A DNA stretch of 42,578 nucleotides from the IMG/VR virus record IMGVR_UViG_3300042353_000676, positions 1-42,578 of that record, one strand, 5' to 3'. This document shows positions 1-5,195 of this stretch, one piece after another (the stretch's first letter is position 1; each line of letters begins with the position of its first letter). A program made the translations under genes and the position numbers. The stretch comes from a virus. The notes beneath the pieces were generated by a model, which had not been told where the DNA came from, did no database searches, and was given only the letters and a program-made list of their open reading frames with translations.

Positions 1-1
1 A

Positions 2-64
2 GACTTGGTAACCGCATACGAAAATCAAACAAACACTAAAATAACTTGGGATACATATGACTAA
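2..64 (+). CDS. Possible 3' end of an upstream gene (partial)
   Basis: This frame is open from the window edge to a TAA at 62-64 and gives 20 residues ending WDTYD. It would overlap the next start (ATG at 57) by 8 bases, in keeping with the tight packing of the genes that follow. Another frame is also open from the edge, to a TAA at 37-39, so the choice of frame is uncertain. No function can be said. Confidence 0.35.
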   Translation, partial: DLVTAYENQTNTKITWDTYD

Positions 65-218
65 AATTATGCCTTGGATAACAGGCACAGCCTGCGCACT
101 TTACATTTACTCATGGACACAAGGTATCCAGTATGAGGCTTGGACACCATTAATCTGGTGTCTAGGATGCTTTGCTAATGACCTACACAACTATTTACAA
201 CAAAAACATGAACATTGA
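57..218 (+). CDS. Small hydrophobic protein, 53 aa, unknown function
   Basis: The frame starts MTKIMPWITG and ends LQQKHEH. Two hydrophobic, Trp-rich stretches (about residues 5-22 and 29-44) could be membrane segments, so it may be a small inner-membrane protein. The ribosome site is weak (GGGA about 7 bases upstream). Its last 11 bases overlap the start of the next gene at 208, an operon-like arrangement. I do not recognise a family. Confidence 0.5.
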   Translation: MTKIMPWITGTACALYIYSWTQGIQYEAWTPLIWCLGCFANDLHNYLQQKHEH

Positions 219-438
219 AGACTTACTAAAACAATCTCAGAAAACTGCAGGTGAAATAGATATTTTACAGTACACAAACTTAATCCTACTAGAAGCTTGC
301 AGGCTTATCAAAGACACACCTACTACCAGTGCATTTACCACTTTTGATCAAGCAGTAGCAGAAACACAGCGAGCAGACTGCTTTAAAGAAGTTTATAACC
401 AAATCGTAAGGAACATCGAAGATGGCAACAACTCCTAA
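208..438 (+). CDS. Hypothetical protein, 76 aa
   Basis: This is a soluble, mostly helical, acidic small protein (starts MNIEDLLKQS, ends NIEDGNNS). The start at 208 is preferred to the upstream in-frame codon at 172 because it gives the usual short overlap with the gene before. Its 3' end overlaps the MazG-like gene by 17 bases, so the three genes at the left edge look co-transcribed. No motif is recognised. Confidence 0.55.
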   Translation: MNIEDLLKQSQKTAGEIDILQYTNLILLEACRLIKDTPTTSAFTTFDQAVAETQRADCFKEVYNQIVRNIEDGNNS

Positions 439-787
439 CTACTCAATTCCTGCATACGCAGCACTTAAGTCTCCTACTCAAGAAGTACAAGCAGCAGAAG
501 TGCCTAAGCCTAACCTACCACCTACAACACTGCGGCAAGCACAGACGAATTGGTTGCTAGACAAACTGCAAGAAGAAGCGGCTGAGGTAATTCAAGCGGT
601 AAGCAAGATCCGTAGGTTTGGTGAAAACTCAAAGCATCCAGAGCGTACAACTACCAATCACCAAGAGCTTGTCACAGAGCTAGAAGATTTTCTTGCAATT
701 CTCGCAGCCTTAGAATATTGCAAGTACATTGACCTTAAACCGCAACAACAAAACATTTTAGCTAAAACTCAAAATCTGCTACGCTAA
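422..787 (+). CDS. MazG-like nucleoside triphosphate pyrophosphohydrolase
   Basis: This 121-aa protein belongs by motif to the all-alpha NTP pyrophosphohydrolases, which hydrolyse (d)NTPs to (d)NMP and pyrophosphate using Mg2+ held by acidic side chains. The visible signature is EEAAE (E52, E55) followed about 30 residues later by ELED (E86, D89), i.e. the ExxE...ExxD metal site. The first 35 residues are a Pro/Ala-rich tail outside the domain. Phage MazG proteins are proposed to clean up or rebalance nucleotide pools, including alarmones; the substrate cannot be told here. AAGGA lies 9-10 bases before the ATG. It is the last gene of the left-hand cluster and is followed by a long regulatory gap. 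Confidence 0.75.
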   Translation: MATTPNYSIPAYAALKSPTQEVQAAEVPKPNLPPTTLRQAQTNWLLDKLQEEAAEVIQAVSKIRRFGENSKHPERTTTNHQELVTELEDFLAILAALEYCKYIDLKPQQQNILAKTQNLLR

Positions 788-922
788 CTTGCACCACAAA
801 ACACATAAGCTTTTAAAGTAACTGACCCTAAACTGGATCAATACACTAGTGTTTGGAGGCTGCTGCCCAATACAAAGCAAAATCTCAGCACTTGTATTCA
901 TCCAGCAAACAATCAAAAAAAC

Positions 923-951
923 TTGTCAAAGTGTCCACAAACTGTTATAAT
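923..951 (+). promoter_or_regulatory. Sigma70-type promoter
   Basis: TTGTCA (923-928) and TATAAT (946-951) are separated by 17 bp. A 13-bp motif copy lies about 88 bp upstream. Confidence 0.7.
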
Positions 952-1006
952 ATTTATAATTTCACAAAAGTTGAAATTGGTATACAAGGGCAATATAAAA
1001 ATGCAC

Positions 1007-1036
1007 TTGTATATGCGTTATCAAATGTGCTATAAT
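1007..1036 (+). promoter_or_regulatory. Sigma70-type promoter with extended -10
   Basis: TTGTAT (1007-1012) and TATAAT (1031-1036) have an 18-bp spacer ending in TGC, which forms an extended -10. The expected start near 1043 places the long hairpin at the 5' end of the transcript. Confidence 0.7.
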
Positions 1037-1059
1037 TTAGTATAACTTGTAGAGTTAGA

Positions 1060-1183
1060 GACTAGGTTGATTTTAAGAATTGATCTAAACTATCTAAACC
1101 CCGTGATGACGAGCCCTGCCGAGGTAAGTTTAGGGTGGTTTGATACTGTTTAGGGTCAATTCAAGAAAATCGCTAACCTAGTC
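1060..1183 (+). ncRNA. Long imperfect hairpin: structured leader or small RNA candidate
   Basis: The two arms pair over about 39 bp in a stepped helix. 1060-1068 (GACTAGGTT) pairs perfectly with 1175-1183. 1069-1074 pairs with 1166-1171 across a 3-nt bulge, and 1078-1083 pairs with 1156-1161. 1084-1090 pairs with 1148-1154, and 1091-1102 pairs with 1134-1145 with small bulges. The apical part (1103-1133) is GC-richer. Two copies of the GTTTAGGG motif form part of the 3' arm. It has no SD-led frame and lies directly behind a good promoter. It could be a structured 5' leader of the downstream gene, an independent RNA, or a DNA-level structure such as an origin. No known riboswitch or ribozyme class was recognised. 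Confidence 0.6.
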
Positions 1184-1233
1184 TAATGCTTATCGACTCA
1201 AACTATATTCTAAAATAATCACATATATTAAAA

Positions 1234-2016
1234 ATGCTATTTAAAAAACAAGAACTACATTCCATTGACTTTTCTGGAACTGAAGGCATGAATCTCGAAG
1301 CCTGGGAAACTTGGGCTGATACAATGAATCTGTCCCACCTTCACACCTGGTTGCTACCTCAATTGGTAGCATGGTATGGATCGTGGACTCTAGTGTACAA
1401 AGATGATGTACTTGACTGTTTAGGGTCAATTAAAGCAAACTGTGTTGACCAGAAGTCTAAGGCATTTTATATGCTGTCAAGAATCAAGCGAAGTTTTTTA
1501 GTAGCACAACAAACTAAAGCTCCTGAATATGCAACCCTGACCCCACTTATTTTAATGGGCTTAAAAAGAATGCAAGGAGTTGATTACGAGTCTTGGAGAA
1601 GTGCTAGTGGACTGCAATATATCCTAGAACCAAGGCTCTTAGAAGCGGTGATGTTAGATGCGCGGGACCTCGAGATTTGCTCGAGCTTAGGGTCAGAGAG
1701 ATTATTAGAGATTCAAGTTCAAGGTTTAACTACTAAGTCAGGTAAAACAGCAGGCAGCATAAAGCCTGCTAAATCTACTTGGAGTTTAACTGGAATACAG
1801 GACACAGAGATTGGACACTTGCCTAAAATTACACAAACAATTTTAGCACAATGTTGGTTAGCTCATCCTGAGTTACGAACACCTTATATGATTTTAGATC
1901 CACAGAACTGGGATGCAATGCCTCAACCTCTAGTATCAAATAATATTTTTAAAGTAGAACAATTAACCAAAAAACAGGTAACAGAGACGGCTAGTTTAAT
2001 GCCGTGGGATTTATGA
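1234..2016 (+). CDS. Hypothetical phage protein, 260 aa
   Basis: This is a Trp-rich, mainly helical, probably soluble protein with no catalytic motif that I recognise. The C-terminal part (about residues 205-232) has a conserved-looking block with AHPELRTPYMILDPQNWD. The ATG at 1234 has no Shine-Dalgarno sequence; an in-frame ATG at 1288 is also poorly placed, so the start is uncertain. The gene carries two copies of the 13-bp motif in its reading frame (1416-1428 and 1683-1695). Its stop codon overlaps the start of the helix-turn-helix gene as ATGA at 2013-2016, so the two are translationally coupled and may act together, for example as a replication or regulatory pair. That pairing is inference. 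Confidence 0.75.
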   Translation: MLFKKQELHSIDFSGTEGMNLEAWETWADTMNLSHLHTWLLPQLVAWYGSWTLVYKDDVLDCLGSIKANCVDQKSKAFYMLSRIKRSFLVAQQTKAPEYATLTPLILMGLKRMQGVDYESWRSASGLQYILEPRLLEAVMLDARDLEICSSLGSERLLEIQVQGLTTKSGKTAGSIKPAKSTWSLTGIQDTEIGHLPKITQTILAQCWLAHPELRTPYMILDPQNWDAMPQPLVSNNIFKVEQLTKKQVTETASLMPWDL

Positions 2017-2366
2017 AGTATACAAAAGAAATTACAGACAAATTGATCGCAGACTATAGAGCAGGAGTAACTGTTGCTGAGATAGCAACTACTCTAGATG
2101 TACCAGAACGTTCAGTAATCGCTAAATTAAGCTCTCTGGGCGTCTATACCAAGAAAAGCTATGTCAACAAGCGTGGTGAGGTGCCAGTTAAAAAATCGGA
2201 GCACATCGAGCGTATTGCTGAGCTGCTGGACGTGGATGAAGAATTGCTGGAATCGCTAGAGAAGGTAAATAAAACGGTACTTAAGCTAATTGAGAACAAA
2301 TTAGCTGAATCTGACCCTAAATTGCACTATACGCGACAAACTGACCACTTATTTGCAGATGTTTGA
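2013..2366 (+). CDS. Helix-turn-helix DNA-binding protein, paralogue 1 (117 aa)
   Basis: A helix-turn-helix is visible at about residues 19-45, with VTVAEIATTLDVPERSVIAK as its core. It is followed by a basic linker (GEVPVKK) and a C-terminal helical segment with ESLEKVNKTVLK. Three other genes in this window (ending at 3663, 4631 and 8258 on the other strand) encode the same layout with clear residue identity. They share YTxExT at the N-terminus, RSVxAKLS, GxxPVKK and ESLxKxN. The start is the ATG at 2013 overlapping the preceding stop, not the GTG at 2004. The last codon and the terminator region carry two copies of the 13-bp motif (2312 and 2364). The likely role is a small regulator binding local repeats; the DNA target is not known. 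Confidence 0.75.
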   Translation: MKYTKEITDKLIADYRAGVTVAEIATTLDVPERSVIAKLSSLGVYTKKSYVNKRGEVPVKKSEHIERIAELLDVDEELLESLEKVNKTVLKLIENKLAESDPKLHYTRQTDHLFADV

Positions 2367-2400
2367 CCCTAAACCGAGCAAATCAGCCTTAAAAACACAA

Positions 2401-2434
2401 AAGCCCACTTAATTTGCGTTAAGTGGGCTTTTTT
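2401..2434 (+). terminator. Intrinsic terminator
   Basis: A perfect 12-bp stem (AAGCCCACTTAA pairing 2401-2412 with 2419-2430) has a 6-nt loop and is followed by a T-run to 2434. It ends the 260-aa/helix-turn-helix operon. The A-rich 5' flank would let it work leftward too. Confidence 0.9.
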
Positions 2435-2507
2435 GCGTCTGTTACCGTGGTGGTTCAAACTGTGTGCGATTGTTACGGTTTAGGGTCAGACACCGTTGTT
2501 TTCACAC

Positions 2508-2537
2508 TTGACAAGATTTAGCACTATGTGGTATAAT
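2508..2537 (+). promoter_or_regulatory. Consensus sigma70 promoter, class with downstream GGCGC
   Basis: TTGACA (2508-2513) and TATAAT (2532-2537) are separated by 18 bp and followed by GGCGCC. Similar CTTGACAAG...TATAATGGGCGC wording recurs at 4255-4290. A 13-bp motif copy lies 19 bp upstream (2476-2488). No gene follows; the first thing downstream is a hairpin. Confidence 0.8.
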
Positions 2538-2556
2538 GGCGCCGAGCACACAAAAC

Positions 2557-2589
2557 AAAACCCCGTCACCATTACGTGTACGGGGTTTT
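2557..2589 (+). terminator. Hairpin directly behind the 2508 promoter (terminator-like)
   Basis: AAAACCCCGT (2557-2566) pairs perfectly with ACGGGGTTTT (2580-2589) around a 13-nt loop, starting only about 13 bases after the expected transcription start. The 3' T-run is part of the stem, so termination may be partial. A second palindrome, GCTGTTGCAACAGC (2600-2613), is followed after 6 bases by a run of six T. Confidence 0.6.
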
Positions 2590-3071
2590 GAAAGCATTTG
2601 CTGTTGCAACAGCGTCGTCTTTTTTAACTCACTCAGGGTTTTTAAGCCACCACAGCTACCTGACCCTAAACTGCAGCATGTCGCTACGTATCCTTTGGTG
2701 GTTAATCCATCGCGATGTTGGTTAGGGGAGAATGCACGTTTCAGTCCTGTCAACCTCTACTCAACGCGAAGCGTCTCGATTGGGTATGCAGGATATCCGT
2801 GACTAACTGTGTTAAGTTTAATGACGTATAACAGGTCAACCGAATAATATTTTACGACTCTACGGTTTAGGGTCGATGTACGTCTTTAAGATAGTGCTAA
2901 GCGCCCTTGCATTAAATCGCTAGTAAGATTCAAACTTACATTACCTGAACGAACAGGCTCTTAGTTAGAAGATAGCTGTATTTGTTACAGGAGTTCTTTC
3001 TCCCCGAGTTCCTACCTTGTTGTTACTCTGAACCAGTTTCTAGTTTTTAACTAACTCATAGAGGAGTCGGC

Positions 3072-3140
3072 ATGGGATATAGGTGTAACATGCTACCTAG
3101 TACTACTACTTTCCTAACACCAGCAAGTGGTACACGCTAG
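3072..3140 (+). CDS. Possible 22-aa peptide
   Basis: The frame starts MGYRCNMLPS behind an excellent ribosome site (AGAGGAG with 5 bases to the ATG). It is the only frame with such a site in the long non-coding stretch. No promoter is obvious close upstream and the peptide is too short for any family call, so it may be chance. Confidence 0.25.
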   Translation: MGYRCNMLPSTTTFLTPASGTR

Positions 3141-3238
3141 GGGTTTCGTCCTGACCCTAAGGTACAGCAGGTTATGAGGTTTGAAGTCTCAATGACCTGC
3201 TGTGAAGTCTTGGGTTTCGCCTAAATTTCATAGGCTCA

Positions 3239-3421
3239 TCAGAGGATTATAAAGGGCTGCAACTTAAGACCTTCAGTCGCAATTAAAAACTTATCCAGTT
3301 CCATGGAGAGCTGGTCTTGGTTTACCCAATCTGTAGGGGGCTGTGGCTCGGGTAATTTATTTTCCACAATTAAGACGTATAGCAGATATATCCCGCTTCC
3401 GCTGTCACCCTTATTCATCAA
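3239..3421 (-). CDS. Hypothetical protein, 60 aa, with own promoter
   Basis: The frame starts MMNKGDSGSG and ends LKLQPFIIL, with a hydrophobic stretch at residues 11-20. A good leftward promoter (3432-3460) lies just upstream, giving a leader of only a few bases and no Shine-Dalgarno sequence. That resembles other predicted leaderless genes of this region. Function is unknown. Confidence 0.45.
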   Translation of the reverse strand: MMNKGDSGSGIYLLYVLIVENKLPEPQPPTDWVNQDQLSMELDKFLIATEGLKLQPFIIL

Positions 3422-3431
3422 TTTATAAGTA

Positions 3432-3460
3432 ATTATACATTATTTAGACAACTACTTCAA
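3432..3460 (-). promoter_or_regulatory. Leftward sigma70-type promoter
   Basis: Read leftward: TTGAAG (3455-3460), a 17-bp spacer and TATAAT (3432-3437). The 60-aa frame starts 10 bp downstream of the -10. Confidence 0.6.
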
Positions 3461-3506
3461 GTAAGAAATTAGACACTCGTTGCAATCAGACTACTCACAA
3501 AACAGA

Positions 3507-3575
3507 CTATTGATAAGTTGAGAGGTTGAGGTGATAATCATTTGCAGACGGACACCAACTTGCATTGGTATTCAT
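3507..3575 (-). CDS. Possible 22-aa peptide
   Basis: The frame starts MNTNASWCPS, with GAAGGG five bases before its ATG, and lies 20 bases behind the predicted start of the 3603 promoter. Promoter, ribosome site and start are well spaced, so translation is plausible. No function can be given. It could equally be chance within a leader. Confidence 0.35.
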   Translation of the reverse strand: MNTNASWCPSANDYHLNLSTYQ

Positions 3576-3602
3576 TAAGCCCTTCCCGACTGTCTAATAT
3601 AT

Positions 3603-3631
3603 ATTATACTTGAAAAACAGTTGAAGATCAA
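3603..3631 (-). promoter_or_regulatory. Leftward sigma70-type promoter near a motif copy
   Basis: Read leftward: TTGATC (3626-3631), a 17-bp spacer and TATAAT (3603-3608). The 13-bp motif copy at 3644-3656 lies 12 bp upstream of the -35. Confidence 0.65.
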
Positions 3632-3662
3632 GTCAATATTTTTTGACCCTCAACTGTTGCAA

Positions 3663-3968
3663 TCAACGCAGGTTTTGGAGGATTGCTTCCAGAACTTCGT
3701 GATTGGCTTTCTCCAAAGAGTCGAAAGTCTCTGGAGCAACACCAACTCGGTTGGCAATTGCGTCAACAAGTTCAGACTTCTTGACACGAGCCACGCCAGA
3801 GCTCTTGCTCTTGGCTTGGTAAACTCCCTCACGAGAGAGTTTGGCAACCACTGAGCGAGTGGTCTTGCCGAACATTGTTGCCAATGTTTCGACAGTAGCG
3901 CCAGCTTTGTAGTTGGCAACGAGCTGAGCTGTTTGCTCAGGTGTGTAATTCACAGTTTTGTCAGTCAT
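3663..3968 (-). CDS. Helix-turn-helix DNA-binding protein, paralogue 2 (101 aa)
   Basis: The protein starts MTDKTVNYTPEQTAQ. The helix-turn-helix lies at about residues 22-48 (ATVETLATMFGKTTRSVVAK). A Ser/Lys linker follows, then a C-terminal helix with DSLEKANHEVLE. It is collinear with the products at 2013, 4631 and 8258, but its linker lacks the GExPVKK form (here GVARVKK) and its codons are GC-richer than those of paralogue 3, so the copies are not recent duplicates. The second of two adjacent ATGs is preferred: AAGGA lies 6 bases upstream, and the N-terminus then matches paralogue 4. A promoter (4012-4040) lies inside the end of the gene upstream. Confidence 0.75.
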   Translation of the reverse strand: MTDKTVNYTPEQTAQLVANYKAGATVETLATMFGKTTRSVVAKLSREGVYQAKSKSSGVARVKKSELVDAIANRVGVAPETFDSLEKANHEVLEAILQNLR

Positions 3969-4011
3969 CATATGTCCTTTATGTTTTGGTTTCTGCGCTG
4001 TTTAAAGATTA

Positions 4012-4040
4012 ATTATACTCTTAAAAGGGAACATCGTCAA
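4012..4040 (-). promoter_or_regulatory. Leftward sigma70-type promoter for paralogue 2
   Basis: Read leftward: TTGACG (4035-4040), a 17-bp spacer and TATAAT (4012-4017). The -35 lies inside the 3' end of the 44-aa gene. Confidence 0.7.
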
Positions 4041-4155
4041 ATTCAAAAAATTCGTCGTGATCGTTGGTACAGATGAAAACTTCCGATAGTTCTGTGCCAG
4101 CAAATTCGCGGAAGTAATCTTCCTGAATTTGTGCATAAAATTCCTGTTCTGTCAT
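4021..4155 (-). CDS. Small acidic protein, 44 aa
   Basis: The protein starts MTEQEFYAQI and ends FFEFDDVPF, with about a third of its residues Asp or Glu. AAAGGG lies 6 bases before this ATG, and a promoter lies 29 bp upstream, so the longer 103-codon version of the frame is not used. Strongly acidic small phage proteins are often DNA mimics or host-protein inhibitors; that is only a suggestion here. Confidence 0.6.
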   Translation of the reverse strand: MTEQEFYAQIQEDYFREFAGTELSEVFICTNDHDEFFEFDDVPF

Positions 4156-4183
4156 CTCAGTCCCTTTCTTGTCGGTATGTAAT

Positions 4184-4213
4184 ATTATACAAAATTTGAA
4201 AAAATTAGACAAC
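4184..4213 (-). promoter_or_regulatory. Leftward sigma70-type promoter for the 44-aa gene
   Basis: Read leftward: TTGTCT (4208-4213), an 18-bp spacer and TATAAT (4184-4189). The SD-led start follows 28 bases after the -10. Confidence 0.7.
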
Positions 4214-4255
4214 TGTGAATTTTTTGACGTTTGCCAACCAAAACTAAAAATATAC

Positions 4256-4285
4256 TTGACAAGACAAGCTTTACCACTATATAAT
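4256..4285 (+). promoter_or_regulatory. Consensus rightward promoter with GGGCGC downstream
   Basis: TTGACA (4256-4261), an 18-bp spacer and TATAAT (4280-4285) are followed by GGGCGCA. A decayed copy of the same module lies just downstream (CTTGACAAGGATTACCACT then GGCGCA, 4315-4339) and lacks the -10. No rightward gene follows; transcription would run into the palindromes at 4355-4437. Confidence 0.75.
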
Positions 4286-4354
4286 GGGCGCACAAGGCAC
4301 CTCAAAGTTTTCCACTTGACAAGGATTACCACTGGCGCAGCATGCTAAGCTAAT

Positions 4355-4500
4355 GTAAGTGAGTACTTACTCCGCAGGCTTTTTCCGAAGTGAGCACTCA
4401 CTTCACGGGGGCTTTTTTTGTAAGTGAGTACTTACTCCGCAGGGGTTTTGGCGCAAGAATCGTGCCAACTTTTGGCGCCGCGAAGTGAGTGCTTACTTCG
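4355..4500 (+). repeat. Palindrome family GAAGTGAG-n-CTYACTTC, four copies
   Basis: Copies are GTAAGTGAGTACTTACTC (4355 and 4420), GAAGTGAGCACTCACTTC (4387-4404, perfect) and CGAAGTGAGTGCTTACTTCG (4481-4500). A fifth, identical to the last, is at 7877-7896, right behind another promoter. Differences between copies mostly keep pairing if G-T wobble is allowed, which suggests an RNA stem rather than only a protein site. Three are followed by G-rich then T-rich sequence, so they may terminate. Confidence 0.7.
4385..4419 (+). terminator. Intrinsic terminator (rightward)
   Basis: The perfect stem GAAGTGAG/CTCACTTC (4387-4404), flanked by CCG/CGG, is followed by GGGGC and seven T (4413-4419). It would end transcripts started at 4256 after about 125 nt. 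Confidence 0.65.
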
Positions 4501-4510
4501 CAAAAAGATA

Positions 4511-4547
4511 ATAAAAAACCGATTATCTGATTATCTCAGATAATCGG
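4511..4547 (-). terminator. Intrinsic terminator (leftward)
   Basis: Read leftward, a perfect 11-bp stem (CCGATTATCTG pairing with CAGATAATCGG) with a 7-nt loop is followed by six T. It closes the leftward unit of paralogue 3. Confidence 0.8.
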
Positions 4548-4630
4548 GGAAAATAGATTACTGGGATTTTAACCCAGATTCCCGATAATAAAAATCGGAT
4601 ATTAAATATTATATGATAATCTATTATTCA

Positions 4631-4951
4631 TTATATTGGCTTTGAATTAGCCAATGCTTCGAAAATCACTTTTAAAGCATTTTTATTTGCTTTAGTTAAT
4701 GATTCAATATCATTTTCGGGTAATCGCAAAATCGCCCCAATAGCATCCGCATGAGTATCTTTTTTAACTGGAGTTTCTCCAGTTTTAGATTTATATTCTT
4801 TTGCAATATAAACCTTTTCACGAGATAATTTAGCGACAATACTCCGCACAGTTTTACCAACATTATCTGCGATAATGTCAACAGATAATCCGCTCTGATA
4901 ATCAGAGATAATCTGAGCTGTTTGCTCAGGGGTGTAGTTAATCGTTTTCAT
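4631..4951 (-). CDS. Helix-turn-helix DNA-binding protein, paralogue 3 (106 aa)
   Basis: The protein starts MKTINYTPEQTAQI. The helix-turn-helix at residues 20-46 contains LSVDIIADNVGKTVRSIVAK. The linker GETPVKKDTHAD and the C-terminal helix ESLTKANKNALK are nearly identical to paralogue 4. The ATG at 4951 has AAAGG 7 bases upstream; the upstream in-frame ATG lacks this. The gene is far more AT-rich than paralogues 2 and 4, with repeated GATTATC words, so protein identity is kept while codons differ. That fits long separation or acquisition from another phage. It lies 10 bp downstream of the 3-TM protein gene (4962) and is probably co-transcribed with it. Confidence 0.75.
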   Translation of the reverse strand: MKTINYTPEQTAQIISDYQSGLSVDIIADNVGKTVRSIVAKLSREKVYIAKEYKSKTGETPVKKDTHADAIGAILRLPENDIESLTKANKNALKVIFEALANSKPI

Positions 4952-4961
4952 TATATACCTT

Positions 4962-5195
4962 TCAAAATGAATTAAACAAACCAAGAATATTAGCTAAAAA
5001 GAAAGTACCATTAAGAACTATTAATGATTTATCTTTTCGATAATATCCAACTAATAACCAAGATAATGAACCTATAATAAAGAAACAATATCCCAAGAAA
5101 AACAATTTACTAGCAACAATAAATGCGCCAATAATAGAAGATATAGTCCCAATCCAAGAAACTATATTAAGTAATTTATTAATATTAAAAATCAT
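4962..5195 (-). CDS. Small membrane protein with three predicted TM segments, 77 aa
   Basis: Three hydrophobic segments are visible: about residues 11-29, 31-52 and 58-75, with Lys/Arg between the second and third. The last contains NGTFFLANILGLF, an Asn-rich transmembrane helix. Size and the 3-TM layout resemble half-transporters of the SemiSWEET/PQ-loop type and small PnuC-like halves, but no PQ motif is present and the family is not certain. Its ATG overlaps the stop of the SprT-like gene (ATGA at 5192-5195), so translation of the two is coupled. The longer 99-codon frame would overlap the protease gene extensively. Confidence 0.65.
   Translation of the reverse strand: MIFNINKLLNIVSWIGTISSIIGAFIVASKLFFLGYCFFIIGSLSWLLVGYYRKDKSLIVLNGTFFLANILGLFNSF

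Larger units (their letters stand above)
788..1233 (+). promoter_or_regulatory. Regulatory intergenic region (446 bp) upstream of the 260-aa gene
   Basis: I see no convincing gene here; a 60-codon frame at 853-1035 runs straight through both promoters. The region holds a 13-bp motif copy at 823-835, two rightward sigma70-type promoters (923-951 and 1007-1036) and a long imperfect inverted repeat (1060-1183) that contains two further motif copies. Any transcript from these promoters would carry the folded segment as its 5' leader before the gene at 1234. Confidence 0.7.
2367..3238. other. Largely non-coding region with hairpins and motif copies
   Basis: No frame of normal length looks coding on either strand; the 83-88-codon frames at 2502-2802 run across the promoter and its hairpins. 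The base composition is visibly less AT-rich than the flanking leftward genes. The region holds a terminator (2401), a promoter (2508) and a stem of 10 bp at 2557-2589. It also has a 14-bp palindrome before a T-run (2600-2625), four motif copies, an 8-bp stem at 3165-3202 and a 5-bp stem at 3219-3235. It could be a structured RNA, an origin or a binding platform. One 22-codon frame with a good ribosome site lies at 3072. Confidence 0.6.
823..3656. repeat. Dispersed 13-bp directional motif, consensus TGACCCTAAACYG
   Basis: Rightward copies are at 823-835, 2312-2324, 2364-2376, 2661-2673, 3152-3164 (core only) and 3644-3656. Leftward copies (CYGTTTAGGGTCA) are at 1146-1158, 1416-1428, 1683-1695 (core only), 2476-2488 and 2863-2875. 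A partial copy is at 1128-1138. The core TGACCCTAA or a one-base variant is kept throughout. Copies lie between genes and inside both genes of this zone. The motif is asymmetric, so it is more like a monomer or tandem-domain protein site than a palindromic operator. Outside the zone the only close match I found in a regulatory position is at 9052-9064, inside the terminase promoter. Confidence 0.8.
4156..4630. promoter_or_regulatory. Regulatory gap of 475 bp: divergent promoters and palindromes
   Basis: I see no gene. The gap contains a leftward promoter (4184), a rightward promoter (4256) with a decayed second copy, and four palindromes of one family (4355, 4387, 4420 and 4481). It also holds a 7-bp stem (TTGGCGC pairing with GTGCCAA, with one G-T pair, 4448-4468), the leftward terminator hairpin at 4519-4547, and two small stems (CTGGG/CCCAG and CCGAT/ATCGG) between 4560 and 4598. 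Confidence 0.7.

Noticed and set aside
853-1035. 60-codon rightward frame after the MazG-like gene
   Set aside because: It spans two strong promoters, has no ribosome site and a composition unlike a protein.
1103-1130. GTGATGA at the tip of the long hairpin, reminiscent of a hammerhead core
   Set aside because: The essential C of CTGATGA is missing, and no GAAA with the right stems follows.
2502-2802. Frames of 83 and 88 codons on both strands
   Set aside because: They cover a promoter, two hairpins and a motif copy, overlap each other, and lack ribosome sites.
2924-2940. T-arm-like sequence (GTAAG, 7-nt loop, CTTAC) suggesting a tRNA
   Set aside because: No acceptor stem, anticodon arm or correct T-loop order could be built around it.
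3621-3919. Frames overlapping the paralogue 2 helix-turn-helix gene
   Set aside because: The paralogue frame has a promoter, a ribosome site and three relatives; the overlapping frames have none.
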